Shown here piece after piece: positions 1 to 10,000 of a stretch of DNA of 64,000 nt. A program made the position numbers and the translations under genes. The notes below the pieces were generated by a model. That model worked only from the letters and a program-made list of their open reading frames with translations. It was not told where the DNA came from and made no database searches. The DNA is from Kineosporia rhizophila (GTDB taxonomy: Bacteria; Actinomycetota; Actinomycetes; Actinomycetales; Kineosporiaceae). Location of the stretch: the NCBI RefSeq assembly GCF_021277265.1, contig NZ_JAJSOH010000002.1, forward strand, positions 124,001 through 188,000. The letters run 5' to 3'. Every line of letters begins with the position of its first letter. Position 1 is the first letter of the stretch.

Positions 1-1265
1 GGTGTCTGCTCGTCCGGCTCGTCCTCGTTCTTTCGTGCGGAAGCGTTCCCTCCGGCTGGAGATGGCCCGGCCTGGTCCCGACCAGCCTGATCCGAGACGG
101 ACTCGGGCTGCGAACCAGCGGCCTGACGATCGTCCACAGGCTCTTGTTCGCCGGAATCGCCCTGGGGCCCCTGCGGATTCTGCGGGTCCTGCCCACCCGG
201 GCCACCCTGCGGGCCCTCGGGGCCGCCGTCAGGATCGGTCTGCGGCGGTTCCGGGTCTTCGGGCGCGTTGTCGCGCAGCGCCTCGTCGAGCAGGTTCTCG
301 TCCATGCCGGGGGCGTCGAACGGGTCCCGGCGGCGGCGGTGCGGGAGCGCGAACATCGCTGCAACCCGGACGTCTTCGCTGGTCACGCTGCTGCGCCCGG
401 CCCAGGCCGCGTGAGCCCGGGCGGTGCGGGCGACCACCAGGTCGGCCCGCATGCCGTCCACGTCGAAAGCCGCGCACACACCGGCGATCTGGTGTAGCAC
501 CCCGTCGGACAGTTCGACGGCGGCAAGACGCTCACGGGCGGAGACGATGCGGGCGGAGAGCTCGCGTTCGGCCTCCTGCCACTCCTTGACGAAAGCTTCC
601 GGGTCCGCGTCGAAGGCCAGACGGCGGCGGACCACCTCGGCCCGCACCTGCGGATCCCGGCTGGCCCGCACCTCGACGGTCAGACCGAACCGGTCGAGCA
701 GCTGCGGGCGCAGCTCCCCCTCTTCGGGGTTCATCGTTCCGACGAGCACGAAACGGGCGGCGTGCGTGATCGAGATGCTTTCCCGCTCGATGTGCACCCG
801 GCCCATCGCGGCCGCGTCGAGCAGCACGTCCACCAGGTGGTCGTGCAGCAGGTTGACCTCGTCGACGTAGAGGATCCCGCGGTGCGCCCCGGCCAGCAGC
901 CCGGGCTCGTAGGCCCGTACGCCGGCGGAGAGCGCGCGGTCCAGGTCGAGGGAGCCGAGCAGACGGTCCTCGGTGGCGCCGACCGGCAGTTCGACCAGCC
1001 GGGCCGGTCGGGGGTGGTGCTCGTGGCCGTGCGGCTGGTCGGGGCACTCCGGGTCGGGAGCGTGCGGGTCGCAGCCGAAGCGGCAGCCGGAGATCACGTC
1101 GACCGGGGGCAGCAGGTTCGCCAGCGCGCGCACCGCGGTGGACTTGGCTGTGCCCTTCTCACCACGGACCAGGACACCGCCGATGTCGGGGGCCACCGAC
1201 GAGAGAAGGAGCGACAGGACCAGATCGTCCATGCCGACGACGGCGGTCAACGGATACGGGGGCAC
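1..1265 (-). CDS. Magnesium/cobalt chelatase, fused ChlI-ChlD type (C-terminus beyond window)
   Basis: AAA+ chelatase motor, probably inserting cobalt in corrin synthesis. The GTG start has GGAGG eight bases upstream. Residues 1-45 carry a Walker A (GEKGTAKST, about 35-43), followed by a Cys/His-containing loop typical of the actinobacterial chelatases, Walker B ([10 protein letters not shown]) and the sensor motif ([21 protein letters not shown]). After about residue 320 it becomes a Pro/Gln/Asp/Gly-rich acidic linker, as between the ChlI-like and VWA (ChlD-like) domains of fused family members. The VWA part would lie left of position 1. A cobalamin riboswitch directly upstream and cobQ/cobD beyond it support a cobalamin role; a magnesium substrate is the less likely alternative. 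Confidence 0.85.
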   Translation of the reverse strand, partial: MPPYPLTAVVGMDDLVLSLLLSSVAPDIGGVLVRGEKGTAKSTAVRALANLLPPVDVISGCRFGCDPHAPDPECPDQPHGHEHHPRPARLVELPVGATEDRLLGSLDLDRALSAGVRAYEPGLLAGAHRGILYVDEVNLLHDHLVDVLLDAAAMGRVHIERESISITHAARFVLVGTMNPEEGELRPQLLDRFGLTVEVRASRDPQVRAEVVRRRLAFDADPEAFVKEWQEAERELSARIVSARERLAAVELSDGVLHQIAGVCAAFDVDGMRADLVVARTARAHAAWAGRSSVTSEDVRVAAMFALPHRRRRDPFDAPGMDENLLDEALRDNAPEDPEPPQTDPDGGPEGPQGGPGGQDPQNPQGPQGDSGEQEPVDDRQAAGSQPESVSDQAGRDQAGPSPAGGNASARKNEDEPDEQT

Positions 1266-1340
1266 CAGTGGTTCCTCCACTCCCGGTGGGTCTCCACGCC
1301 CACCGCTAGCGCACACCGCACCCAGGCGGGCACGGGGACC

Positions 1341-1475
1341 TGATCGGAGTACCTGGCTCCCGGATCGTGTCCGGTCACAGTGGCGGGACCGCCCCGGACT
1401 CGGAGGACCACCCGTGACAGGCCGGACCTCCTGCACCGGTGTTCCTCCGCGCGGGTCGCCTCGGATACTGCCACA
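1341..1475 (-). promoter_or_regulatory. Cobalamin (B12) riboswitch
   Basis: Read on the minus strand, the leader between cobQ and the chelatase gene contains the conserved cobalamin-riboswitch blocks in order: GAGGAACCGGTG near 1436-1447, then GCGGTCCCGCCACTGTGACC around 1372-1391, then the B12 box GGGAGCCAGGTACTC around 1346-1361. It sits 76 bases upstream of the chelatase start, so B12 is expected to repress that gene. cobQ and cobD lie upstream of it and would not be controlled by this copy. Confidence 0.85.
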
Positions 1476-1530
1476 TCCGGATGTCCGGGCAATCCCCCAC
1501 CGGACGTCACCACCGCTGCCAGCGGCGTGA

Positions 1531-3096
1531 TCATGGCCGGCCGGGCGGCACGAACGGCAGCCCGTCGGGCACACCCCCGTTGATCAGGCGCTCGAGGGCC
1601 GCGACGTCGAGGTGGTCGGCCACCATGTCGGCCAGCGAGTCCAGCCGGGCCTCACGCAACGCCGCGAACGAGGTGTCGGGGGCGACCCGGAACCCGTCCC
1701 GCCCGGCCAGATCGGCGATCTCGGTCAGGAAGGCCCGGCGGAACGCGTCGTTCTCGAGCGCGCCGTGCCAGGTGGTGCCCCAGACCGGCCCGCTGCGCCA
1801 GCCGTCCAGGAAGACCTCGGCCGACCTCCGGAGCCCTTCGGGGGCTTCCGGGTCGAGGGTGACGACGCCGTGGTGGATCTCATAACCCTCCACCGGGTGC
1901 CCGAGCGCGGTTCCGTGCGGCCGGGCCAGCACCTTCTCGGCACCGAAATCGGTGCGGGTGGGCAGGAGGCCGAGACCGGGCACGCGGCCCCGCCGGGACT
2001 CCACCTCGTCGGTGACCGTGCGGCCGAGCATCTGGTGGCCACCGCAGATGCCCAGCACCGGAAGCCCCGCCCCGGCGTGCGCCACGATCGCGTCGGCCAG
2101 GCCGGTGGAGCGCAGCCAGGCCAGGTCGTCGACGGTGGCCCGGGTCCCCGGCAGCACCACCAGATCGGCTCCGGCGATCTCGGCGCCGTGATGCACCAGG
2201 CGCACGGCCACACCGGGCTCGGCGGCCAGGGCGTCGATGTCGGTGACGTTGGAGAGGCGGGGCAGGCGCGGCACCGCCACCCGGATCACGTCGCTGCCCA
2301 GAGGCGGGCGCATCGGCCCGCGGTCCTTCTCCAGGTCGAGCGAGTCCTCGACGTCGAGCCAGAGCCCGGTCAGGTAGGGCAGGACACCGAGAACCGGCCG
2401 CCCGGTGATCTTCCGGATCATGTCGAGCCCGGAGTCCAGCAGCGCGGGATCGCCCCGGAACTTGTTGATCACGAATCCGCTGATGTGCCGCTGGTCGTCC
2501 GCGTCCAGCAGCGCCAGGGTGCCGTGCAGGGCGGCGAACACCCCGCCCCGGTCGATGTCCCCCACCACCAGCACCGGGAGGTTCGCCGGACGGGCCAGGC
2601 CCAGGTTGGTGATGTCGCGGTGCCGCAGGTTGATCTCGGCCGGGCTGCCGGCCCCCTCACAGATCACCACGTCGAACCGGGACCGCAGATCTTCCAGGGC
2701 CTCGAGGACGACCGGCAGCAGCCGGGGGGTCAGGTCGCCGTAGTCCATCGCGCCGGCTTCGGCGAAGGGCCGGCCCATCACCACCACCTGGGACGTGCGG
2801 TCGCTGCCGGGCTTGAGCAGGACCGGGTTCATCGCCGCCTCCGGCTCGATCCGGGCCGCCCGGGCCTGCATCGCCTGGGCCCGGCCGATCTCCGCCCCAC
2901 CCCGGGTGACGAACGAGTTGAGCGACATGTTCTGCGCCTTGAAGGGAGCCACCCGCACGCCCTGCCGGGCCAGCCAGCGGCAGAGCCCGGCCACCAGCAC
3001 GCTCTTGCCCGCGTCGGAGGTGGTGCCGGCCACCATCAGGCCGCCCCTCAGCGACGACGGGCCACCACTCGTACCGTTCTGCTCAACCGCACTCAT
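1531..3096 (-). CDS. cobQ: Cobyric acid synthase CobQ
   Basis: Glutamine-dependent amidotransferase that amidates adenosylcobyrinic acid a,c-diamide at four side chains to give adenosylcobyric acid. The 521-residue length is normal. The N-terminal synthetase domain has the P-loop-like [20 protein letters not shown] (about 22-41), then [10 protein letters not shown] and a [11 protein letters not shown] motif. The C-terminal class I glutamine amidotransferase domain has the nucleophile loop [11 protein letters not shown] and a late EGYEIHHG. The ATG start has GGGAG eight bases upstream. It lies 30 bases downstream of cobD on the same strand, so the two are probably cotranscribed. Confidence 0.95.
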   Translation of the reverse strand: MSAVEQNGTSGGPSSLRGGLMVAGTTSDAGKSVLVAGLCRWLARQGVRVAPFKAQNMSLNSFVTRGGAEIGRAQAMQARAARIEPEAAMNPVLLKPGSDRTSQVVVMGRPFAEAGAMDYGDLTPRLLPVVLEALEDLRSRFDVVICEGAGSPAEINLRHRDITNLGLARPANLPVLVVGDIDRGGVFAALHGTLALLDADDQRHISGFVINKFRGDPALLDSGLDMIRKITGRPVLGVLPYLTGLWLDVEDSLDLEKDRGPMRPPLGSDVIRVAVPRLPRLSNVTDIDALAAEPGVAVRLVHHGAEIAGADLVVLPGTRATVDDLAWLRSTGLADAIVAHAGAGLPVLGICGGHQMLGRTVTDEVESRRGRVPGLGLLPTRTDFGAEKVLARPHGTALGHPVEGYEIHHGVVTLDPEAPEGLRRSAEVFLDGWRSGPVWGTTWHGALENDAFRRAFLTEIADLAGRDGFRVAPDTSFAALREARLDSLADMVADHLDVAALERLINGGVPDGLPFVPPGRP

Positions 3097-3126
3097 CGTC
3101 CCGGCTCCCTTCGATCCTTGCGTTCT

Positions 3127-4107
3127 CTACCGCCATGCCCGGCCCCGAGCAGCCCCCACCACACCCACCACCGCACCGGCCGCCGCCAAGGCCCCCACCC
3201 ATCGCCCGAGCTTCACGGCCCGACGCACGTCCCCGACGTCCGGTGCACGGTTGCCCTCCCCCATGACGGGCCTCGACTCGACCTGCTCGCCATAGACGTT
3301 CGTCCCCCCGAGGCGGACCCCCAGCGCCCCGGCAGCCGAAGCCTCGCACTGGCCCGCATTCGGGCTGGGATGCCGCCCCCGGTCCCGTCGCCAGACAGCC
3401 CAGGCCTCACCGGGCGCCCCCTGGACCGAGGACGCCGCTGCGATCGTGATGAGCGCGGTCAGGCGGGACGGCAGCAGGTTGACCACGTCGTCCACCCGCG
3501 CCGCCGCCCATCCGAAGTGTTCGTACCGCGGCGATCGGTATCCGACCATCGCGTCCAGCGTGTTCACCGCCCGGTACCCGATCACCCCGGCCGGACCGGC
3601 CACGGCTGCCCAGAACAGCGGGGCCACCACAGCGTCCGAGGTGTTCTCGGCCAGCGACTCCACCGTTGCCCGGGCCAGTTCCGGCGGCTCGAGACCGGAC
3701 GGGTCCCGGGCGCACAGGTGTGTGAGCAGCTCCCGAGCCTGCAGCACGTGCCCCGCCTCGAGCGCCGTAGCCATCCGCGCGCCTTCGCGGGCCAGGCTCG
3801 TGCCCCCGAGCGCCGTCCAGGTGGCCAAGGCCGTCAGCCCGGCCCGGGCGGCCGGGTGCTCGCTGCAGAGCCGGTCCGCCACCGCCACCGCGACCACCGG
3901 CGTCCCCGCAGCAATCGCGGTGAACACAGCCCCCCGCTGGCGGCTGGGCCGGTAGAGGCGCCGCTCGAGCCACCCGGCCCAAGTGCCGAACAGGGCCACC
4001 GGATGGCCCCTGCGGGGGTCACCGAACACCGCGTCGGCAAGCACTCCGGCAGCAATGCCCATGGCCCGTGCCGAGAGGTCTTGGCCGGTCGAATGCCTGG
4101 AACTCAT
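3127..4107 (-). CDS. cobD: Adenosylcobinamide-phosphate synthase CobD/CbiB
   Basis: Membrane enzyme joining aminopropanol (phosphate) to cobyric acid to make adenosylcobinamide (phosphate). The 326-residue protein has the family signature regions: an N-terminal DAVFGDPRRGHPVALFG (about 25-41), SLAENTSDAVVAPLFW (about 153-168), then GYRAVNTLDAMVGYRSPRYEHFGWAAARVDDVVNLLPSRLTA, and late PNAGQCEASAAGALGVRLGG. Several hydrophobic stretches agree with an integral membrane protein. It heads the cobD-cobQ pair and is followed by the riboswitch-controlled chelatase. Confidence 0.94.
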   Translation of the reverse strand: MSSRHSTGQDLSARAMGIAAGVLADAVFGDPRRGHPVALFGTWAGWLERRLYRPSRQRGAVFTAIAAGTPVVAVAVADRLCSEHPAARAGLTALATWTALGGTSLAREGARMATALEAGHVLQARELLTHLCARDPSGLEPPELARATVESLAENTSDAVVAPLFWAAVAGPAGVIGYRAVNTLDAMVGYRSPRYEHFGWAAARVDDVVNLLPSRLTALITIAAASSVQGAPGEAWAVWRRDRGRHPSPNAGQCEASAAGALGVRLGGTNVYGEQVESRPVMGEGNRAPDVGDVRRAVKLGRWVGALAAAGAVVGVVGAARGRAWR

Positions 4108-4201
4108 GACAGCGCATCCTGCCGCACCTCATGACCCGACCCGGTACACAAGCCCTCCCCGGCACCTGCGGACCTCATGCTCACCCCACGGGCTACGACG
4201 C

Positions 4202-4792
4202 CTACCCCGCCCGCGACGTGGAGAACCGGTCTCCGGCGGCCTCTTCCTCACCCTCGGATCCAGCCGGCTCATCCTCCAGGACCGGGAGACCGGAGACGTC
4301 GGTGATACTTGCGTTGATCTCCCGGACAGCGTCGAACACCGCCACTTCCTCCGGCTTACGCCCGTGCAGCTCCGACTCCTGCGCGCTGCGCGGCTCGGCC
4401 CCGTCCTCACCCACGTGCCGGTCCCGGCTCGCCCGGACCACCCGGGTGAACGCAGAGATCCCGAACGTGAGGTCGTGACCGACGGTCTCGGCCTCCACCT
4501 CGAGCGTGCGGCCGGAGCGGTCCTCCTTGACCCAGGCGCGCTCCCAGAGCCTGCCGGTGACCACCACCGGATGCCCCTTGCGCAGACTCTGCCGGGCGCT
4601 GTCGGCCAGCGCGCGGCGGCAGTTCACACTGACGTAGGTCGTGCGCCGGTCGACCCAGGTGTTGCGCTCCCGGTCGAACCACGAGGACGTGGAGGCGAGC
4701 CGGAAACTGGTGACGGTGTTGCCGTCGTCGAACTGGACGAACCGCGGGTCGCTGGCGAGATTTCCGCGCAGGACCACCTGGATGTCGTTCAT
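4202..4792 (-). CDS. ssb: Single-stranded DNA-binding protein (paralogous SSB)
   Basis: OB-fold SSB of 196 residues. The N-terminal fold (about 1-110) is recognisable from MNDIQVVLRGNLASDPRF, the TSFRLASTSSW stretch, and the VNCRRALADSARQSLRKGHPVVVTGRLW strand-helix pattern. The C-terminal half is acidic and lacks the usual Gly-rich tail ending in DDDIPF; it ends FSTSRAG. It is therefore more likely an accessory SSB than the essential replisome one. DnaA-box-like sequences lie upstream of its start. Confidence 0.85.
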   Translation of the reverse strand: MNDIQVVLRGNLASDPRFVQFDDGNTVTSFRLASTSSWFDRERNTWVDRRTTYVSVNCRRALADSARQSLRKGHPVVVTGRLWERAWVKEDRSGRTLEVEAETVGHDLTFGISAFTRVVRASRDRHVGEDGAEPRSAQESELHGRKPEEVAVFDAVREINASITDVSGLPVLEDEPAGSEGEEEAAGDRFSTSRAG

Positions 4793-4904
4793 TGCAGACC
4801 CCTTTCGCCACCGGCCGGATGAGCCGGGACCGCCGGGCCGGATGCCCGGTCAGGAGTCCAGGTTCGGCTGCCCGAGGGCACGGCTCAAAGCGGGGAAGTT
4901 GATC

Positions 4905-4962
4905 TGTGGATAACTGGCCGGTCGTGTCGGCTGTGGAAAGCAGGAACCCGCATCCATCCACA
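4905..4962. promoter_or_regulatory. Cluster of DnaA-box-like 9-mers upstream of ssb
   Basis: In the 249-base gap upstream of ssb, TGTGGATAA (4905-4913, a perfect DnaA-box match), TGTGGAAAG (4932-4940) and, on the other strand, TGTGGATGG (4954-4962) occur within 58 bases. The first fits the consensus exactly, the others loosely. It could be a DnaA-responsive promoter region; no origin-type array is present. Confidence 0.3.
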
Positions 4963-5041
4963 GAACGGCCGTGCGGATGGCACCGCACGACCGTTCGGGC
5001 CGACCATCGGAGGCATGAAGACACATGCCCCGCGTGCTGAT

Positions 5042-6901
5042 TCAGTTGGAGAGGGCCGCGACCGGCTCGCCCCGGGTCTCCAGCGTCGGGGCCTGGCGGT
5101 GTCCCACGCCGGGGGCGCCCCCCGGCCCGGGCCCGACCGCGGGGGCCTTCTCGCCGAGCAGTACCTGCCTGGTCTCACGGTGGCGGGCCAGCACCGACCG
5201 GATCGGTGCGACCACCCGTTCGGCCGCGACCTCGGCGACGGCCGCGTTCAGCCGGTTCTCGAGTTCGGCCCGTCGGTTACGGGCGCCGGTGACGAGCCAC
5301 CACCGCGACAGCAGCGCCAGCAGCAGCCCGGCGACCAGGCCGCCCACACCGACCGAGACAGCCGCCGGGAAGGAGCCGAGGGCACCGGGCAGGTTCTGGC
5401 CGGCCAGCTGGGGCAGTCCCGCCACCAGCATCCAGAGCAGACCGAACCCGGCCACACCGCAGAAGATCTGCTGCGAAACCTGCACCACGCGCCACCACAG
5501 TGGAACGGTGAACCGGAGATCGACAGCGGAGAGACGGGTGTCGAGGACACGGGCCAGACCGTCGGGGTCCGGCTCCCCGCCCGCAGCGGCCCCAGGGGTG
5601 ATGGTGGGGATGCCGTAGGCCGGCGTGTGCCGTCCCCGCCCGCGCGATCCGGCACCGCGGACCGCGGCCGAACGGGAAGAGTCATCTTCGCCGGCCGGCG
5701 GGAGCAGAGCGTCTTCCGGCGCTACGGCCGGGTCGCCCGCCTTGGCCACCAGGGCCCGCATCTCGGTGGCCCAGCGTTCCGGCAGCGGGTCGGCGTTGTC
5801 GGCCAGAACGGCCTCCACAGCCAGCCGCACAGCAGGTCGCTGAGCCGGCGAAGCCAGCGCCTTCAGCGATGCGGTCTCGGCCCGCAGCCGCGTCTCGGCG
5901 GCCCCGGCGCTGGGCCGGCGCGAAGCGAGGAAGCTGGAGATCCAGCCCGACGGGGCCCAGCCGAGCTTCTCCTTGCCCCGGCGGCGGTACTCGGCCGTGA
6001 GCACGTCGAGCAGGGCGGGAACACCGGCCGCAGCAGCCAGGTCGGCGTTCAGCTTCTGCTGCGAGACCGGTTGCCCGGCGCCCGGTTCGGCCGCAGCCAG
6101 ACCGGCCGCGATCTCCTCGGCCGCGATGTCCAGGTCACTCTCGATCCGCTCGATCACGGCGAACCGGTCCTGGACCACGTCGGCGAGCAGCGTGCGCAGT
6201 TCCTCCACCCCGTCGCCCCGGGTGGCCGAGACCGGCACGATGCCGACCCGGCCCAGCCCGTCGCCGTCCAGCAGGCGGCGCAGGTCGGTCACGCAGGTGT
6301 CGACCTCCTCGGCGGTGAGCTTGTCAACCTGGTTCAGCACCACCAGCATGACCCCGTCGTGGCTGGTCAGCTTCTGCAGGTACCCCGCGTGCAGGGCGTT
6401 GTCCGCGTACTTCTGCGGGTCGACCACCCAGATCATCAGGTCGACCATCCGCACCAGGCGGTCCACCTCGACCCGGTGCACGACCTCGGTCGAGTCGTGG
6501 TCGGGCAGGTCCAGCAGGACCAGTCCGTGCAGCGCGGCCTGGTCGTCGGCGTCCAGCACCGACTCGCGGGCCATCCGCCGGTCGGCCGGCACCTTCAGCC
6601 AGTCCAGCAGGGTCTGCGAGCCGAACTCGCCCCAGACACAGGCCATCGGCGAGGTGGTCAGCGGACGGCGGGCACCGACCGCCGCGATGTCCATCCGCGC
6701 GATCGCGTTGAACAGGCTGGACTTCCCGCTGCCGGTGGCGCCGACCAGCGCCACCACCGTGCGCTCGGTACCCAGGTCGAGCCGGTGGCCGACGTGCTCC
6801 ATCCGGTCGCGGGTGTTCTGGACCGCCTCCGGGGGCAGCCAGGGAGCGCCGCAGTCCAGTGCTGCGGACAGTGCTGCGACGCGCCCCATCACGTCGCTCA
6901 C
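5042..6901 (-). CDS. Dynamin-like/YfjP-type membrane GTPase (downstream partner)
   Basis: Large GTPase of about 619 residues, related to the paired bacterial dynamin-like proteins (DynA/DynB type in streptomycetes, which act at sporulation septa). G1 is GATGSGKSS (about 55-63), G3 is DLPDHD, G4 is NQVDK. A C-terminal hairpin of two membrane segments (near FGLLWMLVAGLPQLAG and VGGLVAGLLLALLSRWWL) is followed by a short basic-rich tail. The GTG start at 6901 has AGGA upstream; an earlier in-frame start at 6970 lacks a ribosome-binding site. It lies just downstream of the second, giant GTPase and is probably cotranscribed with it. Confidence 0.85.
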   Translation of the reverse strand: MSDVMGRVAALSAALDCGAPWLPPEAVQNTRDRMEHVGHRLDLGTERTVVALVGATGSGKSSLFNAIARMDIAAVGARRPLTTSPMACVWGEFGSQTLLDWLKVPADRRMARESVLDADDQAALHGLVLLDLPDHDSTEVVHRVEVDRLVRMVDLMIWVVDPQKYADNALHAGYLQKLTSHDGVMLVVLNQVDKLTAEEVDTCVTDLRRLLDGDGLGRVGIVPVSATRGDGVEELRTLLADVVQDRFAVIERIESDLDIAAEEIAAGLAAAEPGAGQPVSQQKLNADLAAAAGVPALLDVLTAEYRRRGKEKLGWAPSGWISSFLASRRPSAGAAETRLRAETASLKALASPAQRPAVRLAVEAVLADNADPLPERWATEMRALVAKAGDPAVAPEDALLPPAGEDDSSRSAAVRGAGSRGRGRHTPAYGIPTITPGAAAGGEPDPDGLARVLDTRLSAVDLRFTVPLWWRVVQVSQQIFCGVAGFGLLWMLVAGLPQLAGQNLPGALGSFPAAVSVGVGGLVAGLLLALLSRWWLVTGARNRRAELENRLNAAVAEVAAERVVAPIRSVLARHRETRQVLLGEKAPAVGPGPGGAPGVGHRQAPTLETRGEPVAALSN

Positions 6902-7032
6902 CGGTCGCCGTCCTTGTCCGTCATCGATCCTGCCGATCCTGTCGCTCGCGAAGCTGCGTCGGGTGACCACGCGGCGGCCCGGGCGGGACGGCCCGGGCGC
7001 GCGTCAGCACTCATGTGTTTCAAGGGTAGGGC

Positions 7033-10000
7033 TCATTCGGCGATGTTCACGGCGGATGCTGCGTCGAGCAGCCCTCCGACGCGCAACCCGAGCCCCTCCG
7101 GGCTCTCGAGTACCCGTTCCAGCCGCAGGCGTTCGTTCTCCATGACCGAACCGGCCCGCTCCAGCAGGTCCGCCCGGGCCGCATCCACGATCGCCCGCAC
7201 CGTCTCGGCCCCCAGCAGTTCCTCGACCGCCAAGCGCGCACCCACGGTGGAGCCGGCCGGGACGTCCTCGGGCTCAGCCGCAGGCCCGGTTCCCTCGGTC
7301 GAGGGATCGGCCTGCTCACCGACTGCTCCGGTGCCCCCGGCGGGAGACGACACGGAGGTCGCATCGTGATCCGGAGCCACGGTGACGGTGAACATCACGT
7401 CCACCACCGTCTGCTCGTCGACCGACACGTCCGGGCGTTCCTGGCGAACCTTGTTCAGCGCCTCCGTCACCTGCTCGGTGACCCCGCGCCGCCACTCGTC
7501 GACCGGGCGGCCCAGCAGATTCTCCCGGTCGGTGGGGGTCACCTGATGGCCGCGGGCGGTGAGCAGGCCGACCCCGTAGGGGTGCTTGCGCCAGGTCACC
7601 ACCACCTGCTCCATCGCCGTGCGCACGCTGTGGTGCACCGAAGCCGAGACGGCCTCACAGATGGTGGCCGCGAGCGACTCCTCGCTCTCCTCCGCCTGGC
7701 TGAGCGCGGCTCCGATCCGTTGTGTGCGCGTGGTCGTCACGCCCCCCAGACGGGAGGCCAGGTCGCCGCGGGCGATGAACTCCTGCCAGTGCGAGAGCAC
7801 CTGCCCGCTCATCAGCGAACCGTCGGTCAGCCCCTCCAGCATGCGCGAGCGGGCGGGGATGAAGACCCCGTCGGTCTCCTCCCACAGCTGCGACCAGCCG
7901 TCAGCCTGTGCCGCAGCCGCTTTCGCGAGCAACCGGGCCCGCGGCGGCAGGCTGCGCAGGGCGCCCTTGAGCGTGCGCTCGATCACCACCGACCTCGAGC
8001 GCGCATCACCGGCGATCCGGCGCAACCAGTCACGCAACGGCTTGACCGAAGCGGGCGGAAGGAACCCGTTCTCCAGTGGGCTTTCCGGAACGGTGAACAG
8101 CGCCGCCCCGCCCAGCCCCTGGTCGCGCAGCTTGGTGGCGAGGTGAATACGCAGTTCCTGCAGCGACTCCGGCGGCACCCGGTCGAGCACCACGGCGATG
8201 GCGGCACCCCTCTCAGCCGCCTGGCGCAGCATCTTCCAGGGCGTTGCATCGGCGTAGCGGGCCGCGGTGGTCACGAACACCCACAGGTCCGCGGCCTGGA
8301 GCAACTGCACCGCGAGATCACGGTTGGTCTCGACCAGGCTGTCGATGTCAGGCGCGTCGAGCAGGGCCAGCCCAGGGGCCAGGCCGTCGTACGGCACCAG
8401 CCGGAGACCGGTGATCCGCGGGGCGTTCGGGTCGATCGGCTGCACCGGCTCCGGCGCCTCGGAGGTCACCCTGGTCAGTCGCGGCAGGATGCGCTGCGAC
8501 AGGAACGCACCCGAGTCGATCGGGTGGTGCACCAGTACTGGCGAGCGGGTGGTCGGCCGCAGCACGCCGGACCGGGTGACCTCGCGGCCGACGATGGAGT
8601 TGGTCAGCGTCGACTTGCCCGCCCCGGTGGAACCACCGATGACGGCGAGCGCCGGAGCGTCCGGGCGTTGGAGCCGCGGCAGGATGTAGTCGTCCAACTG
8701 GCTGAGCAGGTCCTCGCGCTCCCGACGGACGTCGGCCACGCCTTCCACGTCCAGAGTCAGGGGCAGGGTCGCCACCTGGGTACGCAGCCGCTCGACGGCA
8801 GCCAGTCGCTTCGGCACGGTGGTTCCCCCAGCCGCATCCACGCCTTGACCGGCACCGGCAGGCCCGGTCACCGCTGTGGGTTCAACACCGCGTCCGACCA
8901 CCGGCGCAGCCGGGGTCTCGGCGGCCGTATCCGTCCGGGGACCAGCAGCGGAAGCCGAACCGGGCGCCCCCTGCTGCACGCTCCCGGCGGCCGAACTGAT
9001 CGGCGCAGCCAGACCGGCCCCGGCAGCCCGGCCGACACCGCCGGCCTTGCCGCTGACCGGTCCGGCAGCGAAAAGGTTCTGTTCCGAGCCGTCCTCGTCG
9101 GCTCCAGGGCTGCCCTCGGGGCGAGCGGGTCCGGTCGCAGTTTCACGGCCCGGTTCCGGGCGGGTGCTTTGGGGAGCGCTGTCGGGGCGCTTCACCCAGG
9201 GGCGTCCGACGGGAGCCGCGAAGCCAAGCGTGTCCTCGTCCGCATCCTGCGCCGCATCCGATCCGAGGGCGGCCTTCGCGCTCTTGTCCGAGCGACCACG
9301 CTTGGCCGCGGACGCGGCCTCGGTTCCAGTGCCAGAGGTCCCGGCCGCGAGGCCGGGCCCGCTTCCAGCGCCTTGTCCCTGCGCAGCGGAAACATTCGCG
9401 CCTGCGGCATCACGGCTGAACCACGGCTGCCCGGAGGCCCCCGCCGGCGCCTGTCCCTGCTGCGCGACCGGGCCGCTCCCAGCGGGCTGCGCCCCCAACG
9501 GAGGCAGGAGCTGTGCGCCAGCACCTGCACCGGTCGGGTGCGCCCCGGTCCCACCAGGGCTCCCGCCAGCACCAACCTCTGGCCCAGCTCCGAAGCCCGA
9601 ACCGGTGGCATTCCCAGCGCGCCCACCGACACCCGAATCAGCTCCGGCAACAGCCGACCCGACCGCAGAGTTGCCACTGAGACCGCCGAAAACCCCACCG
9701 CTCAAGGCCGCACCAGCCCCCGGGCCGCCAGCGACACCGGCCCCGACCGGAGCCGTCTGCGATCCATTACCCACGGGACGAGCGCCCGGGCCCACAACAC
9801 CCGCCGTCCCCATTTCGGGTGGGCGAGCTGGGCCGCCGACAGCCGGGGCCACGGGCCGACGACCGACCGGAAGCGGCCCAGAGGCGGGACCCGAAGCACC
9901 GCCCGGCCCGTTGCCGGCCCGGGCGCCACGCGGCACCGGCCCTCCACGCTCCTGCCGCCGCTGGGGCGCCCCAGTCGCGGCCCCGAAGGCAGCTCCAGGA

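Noticed and set aside
1612-4134. Very long plus-strand open frame opposite cobQ and cobD
   Set aside because: It is the GC-bias antisense of two clearly recognised genes and has no recognisable protein.
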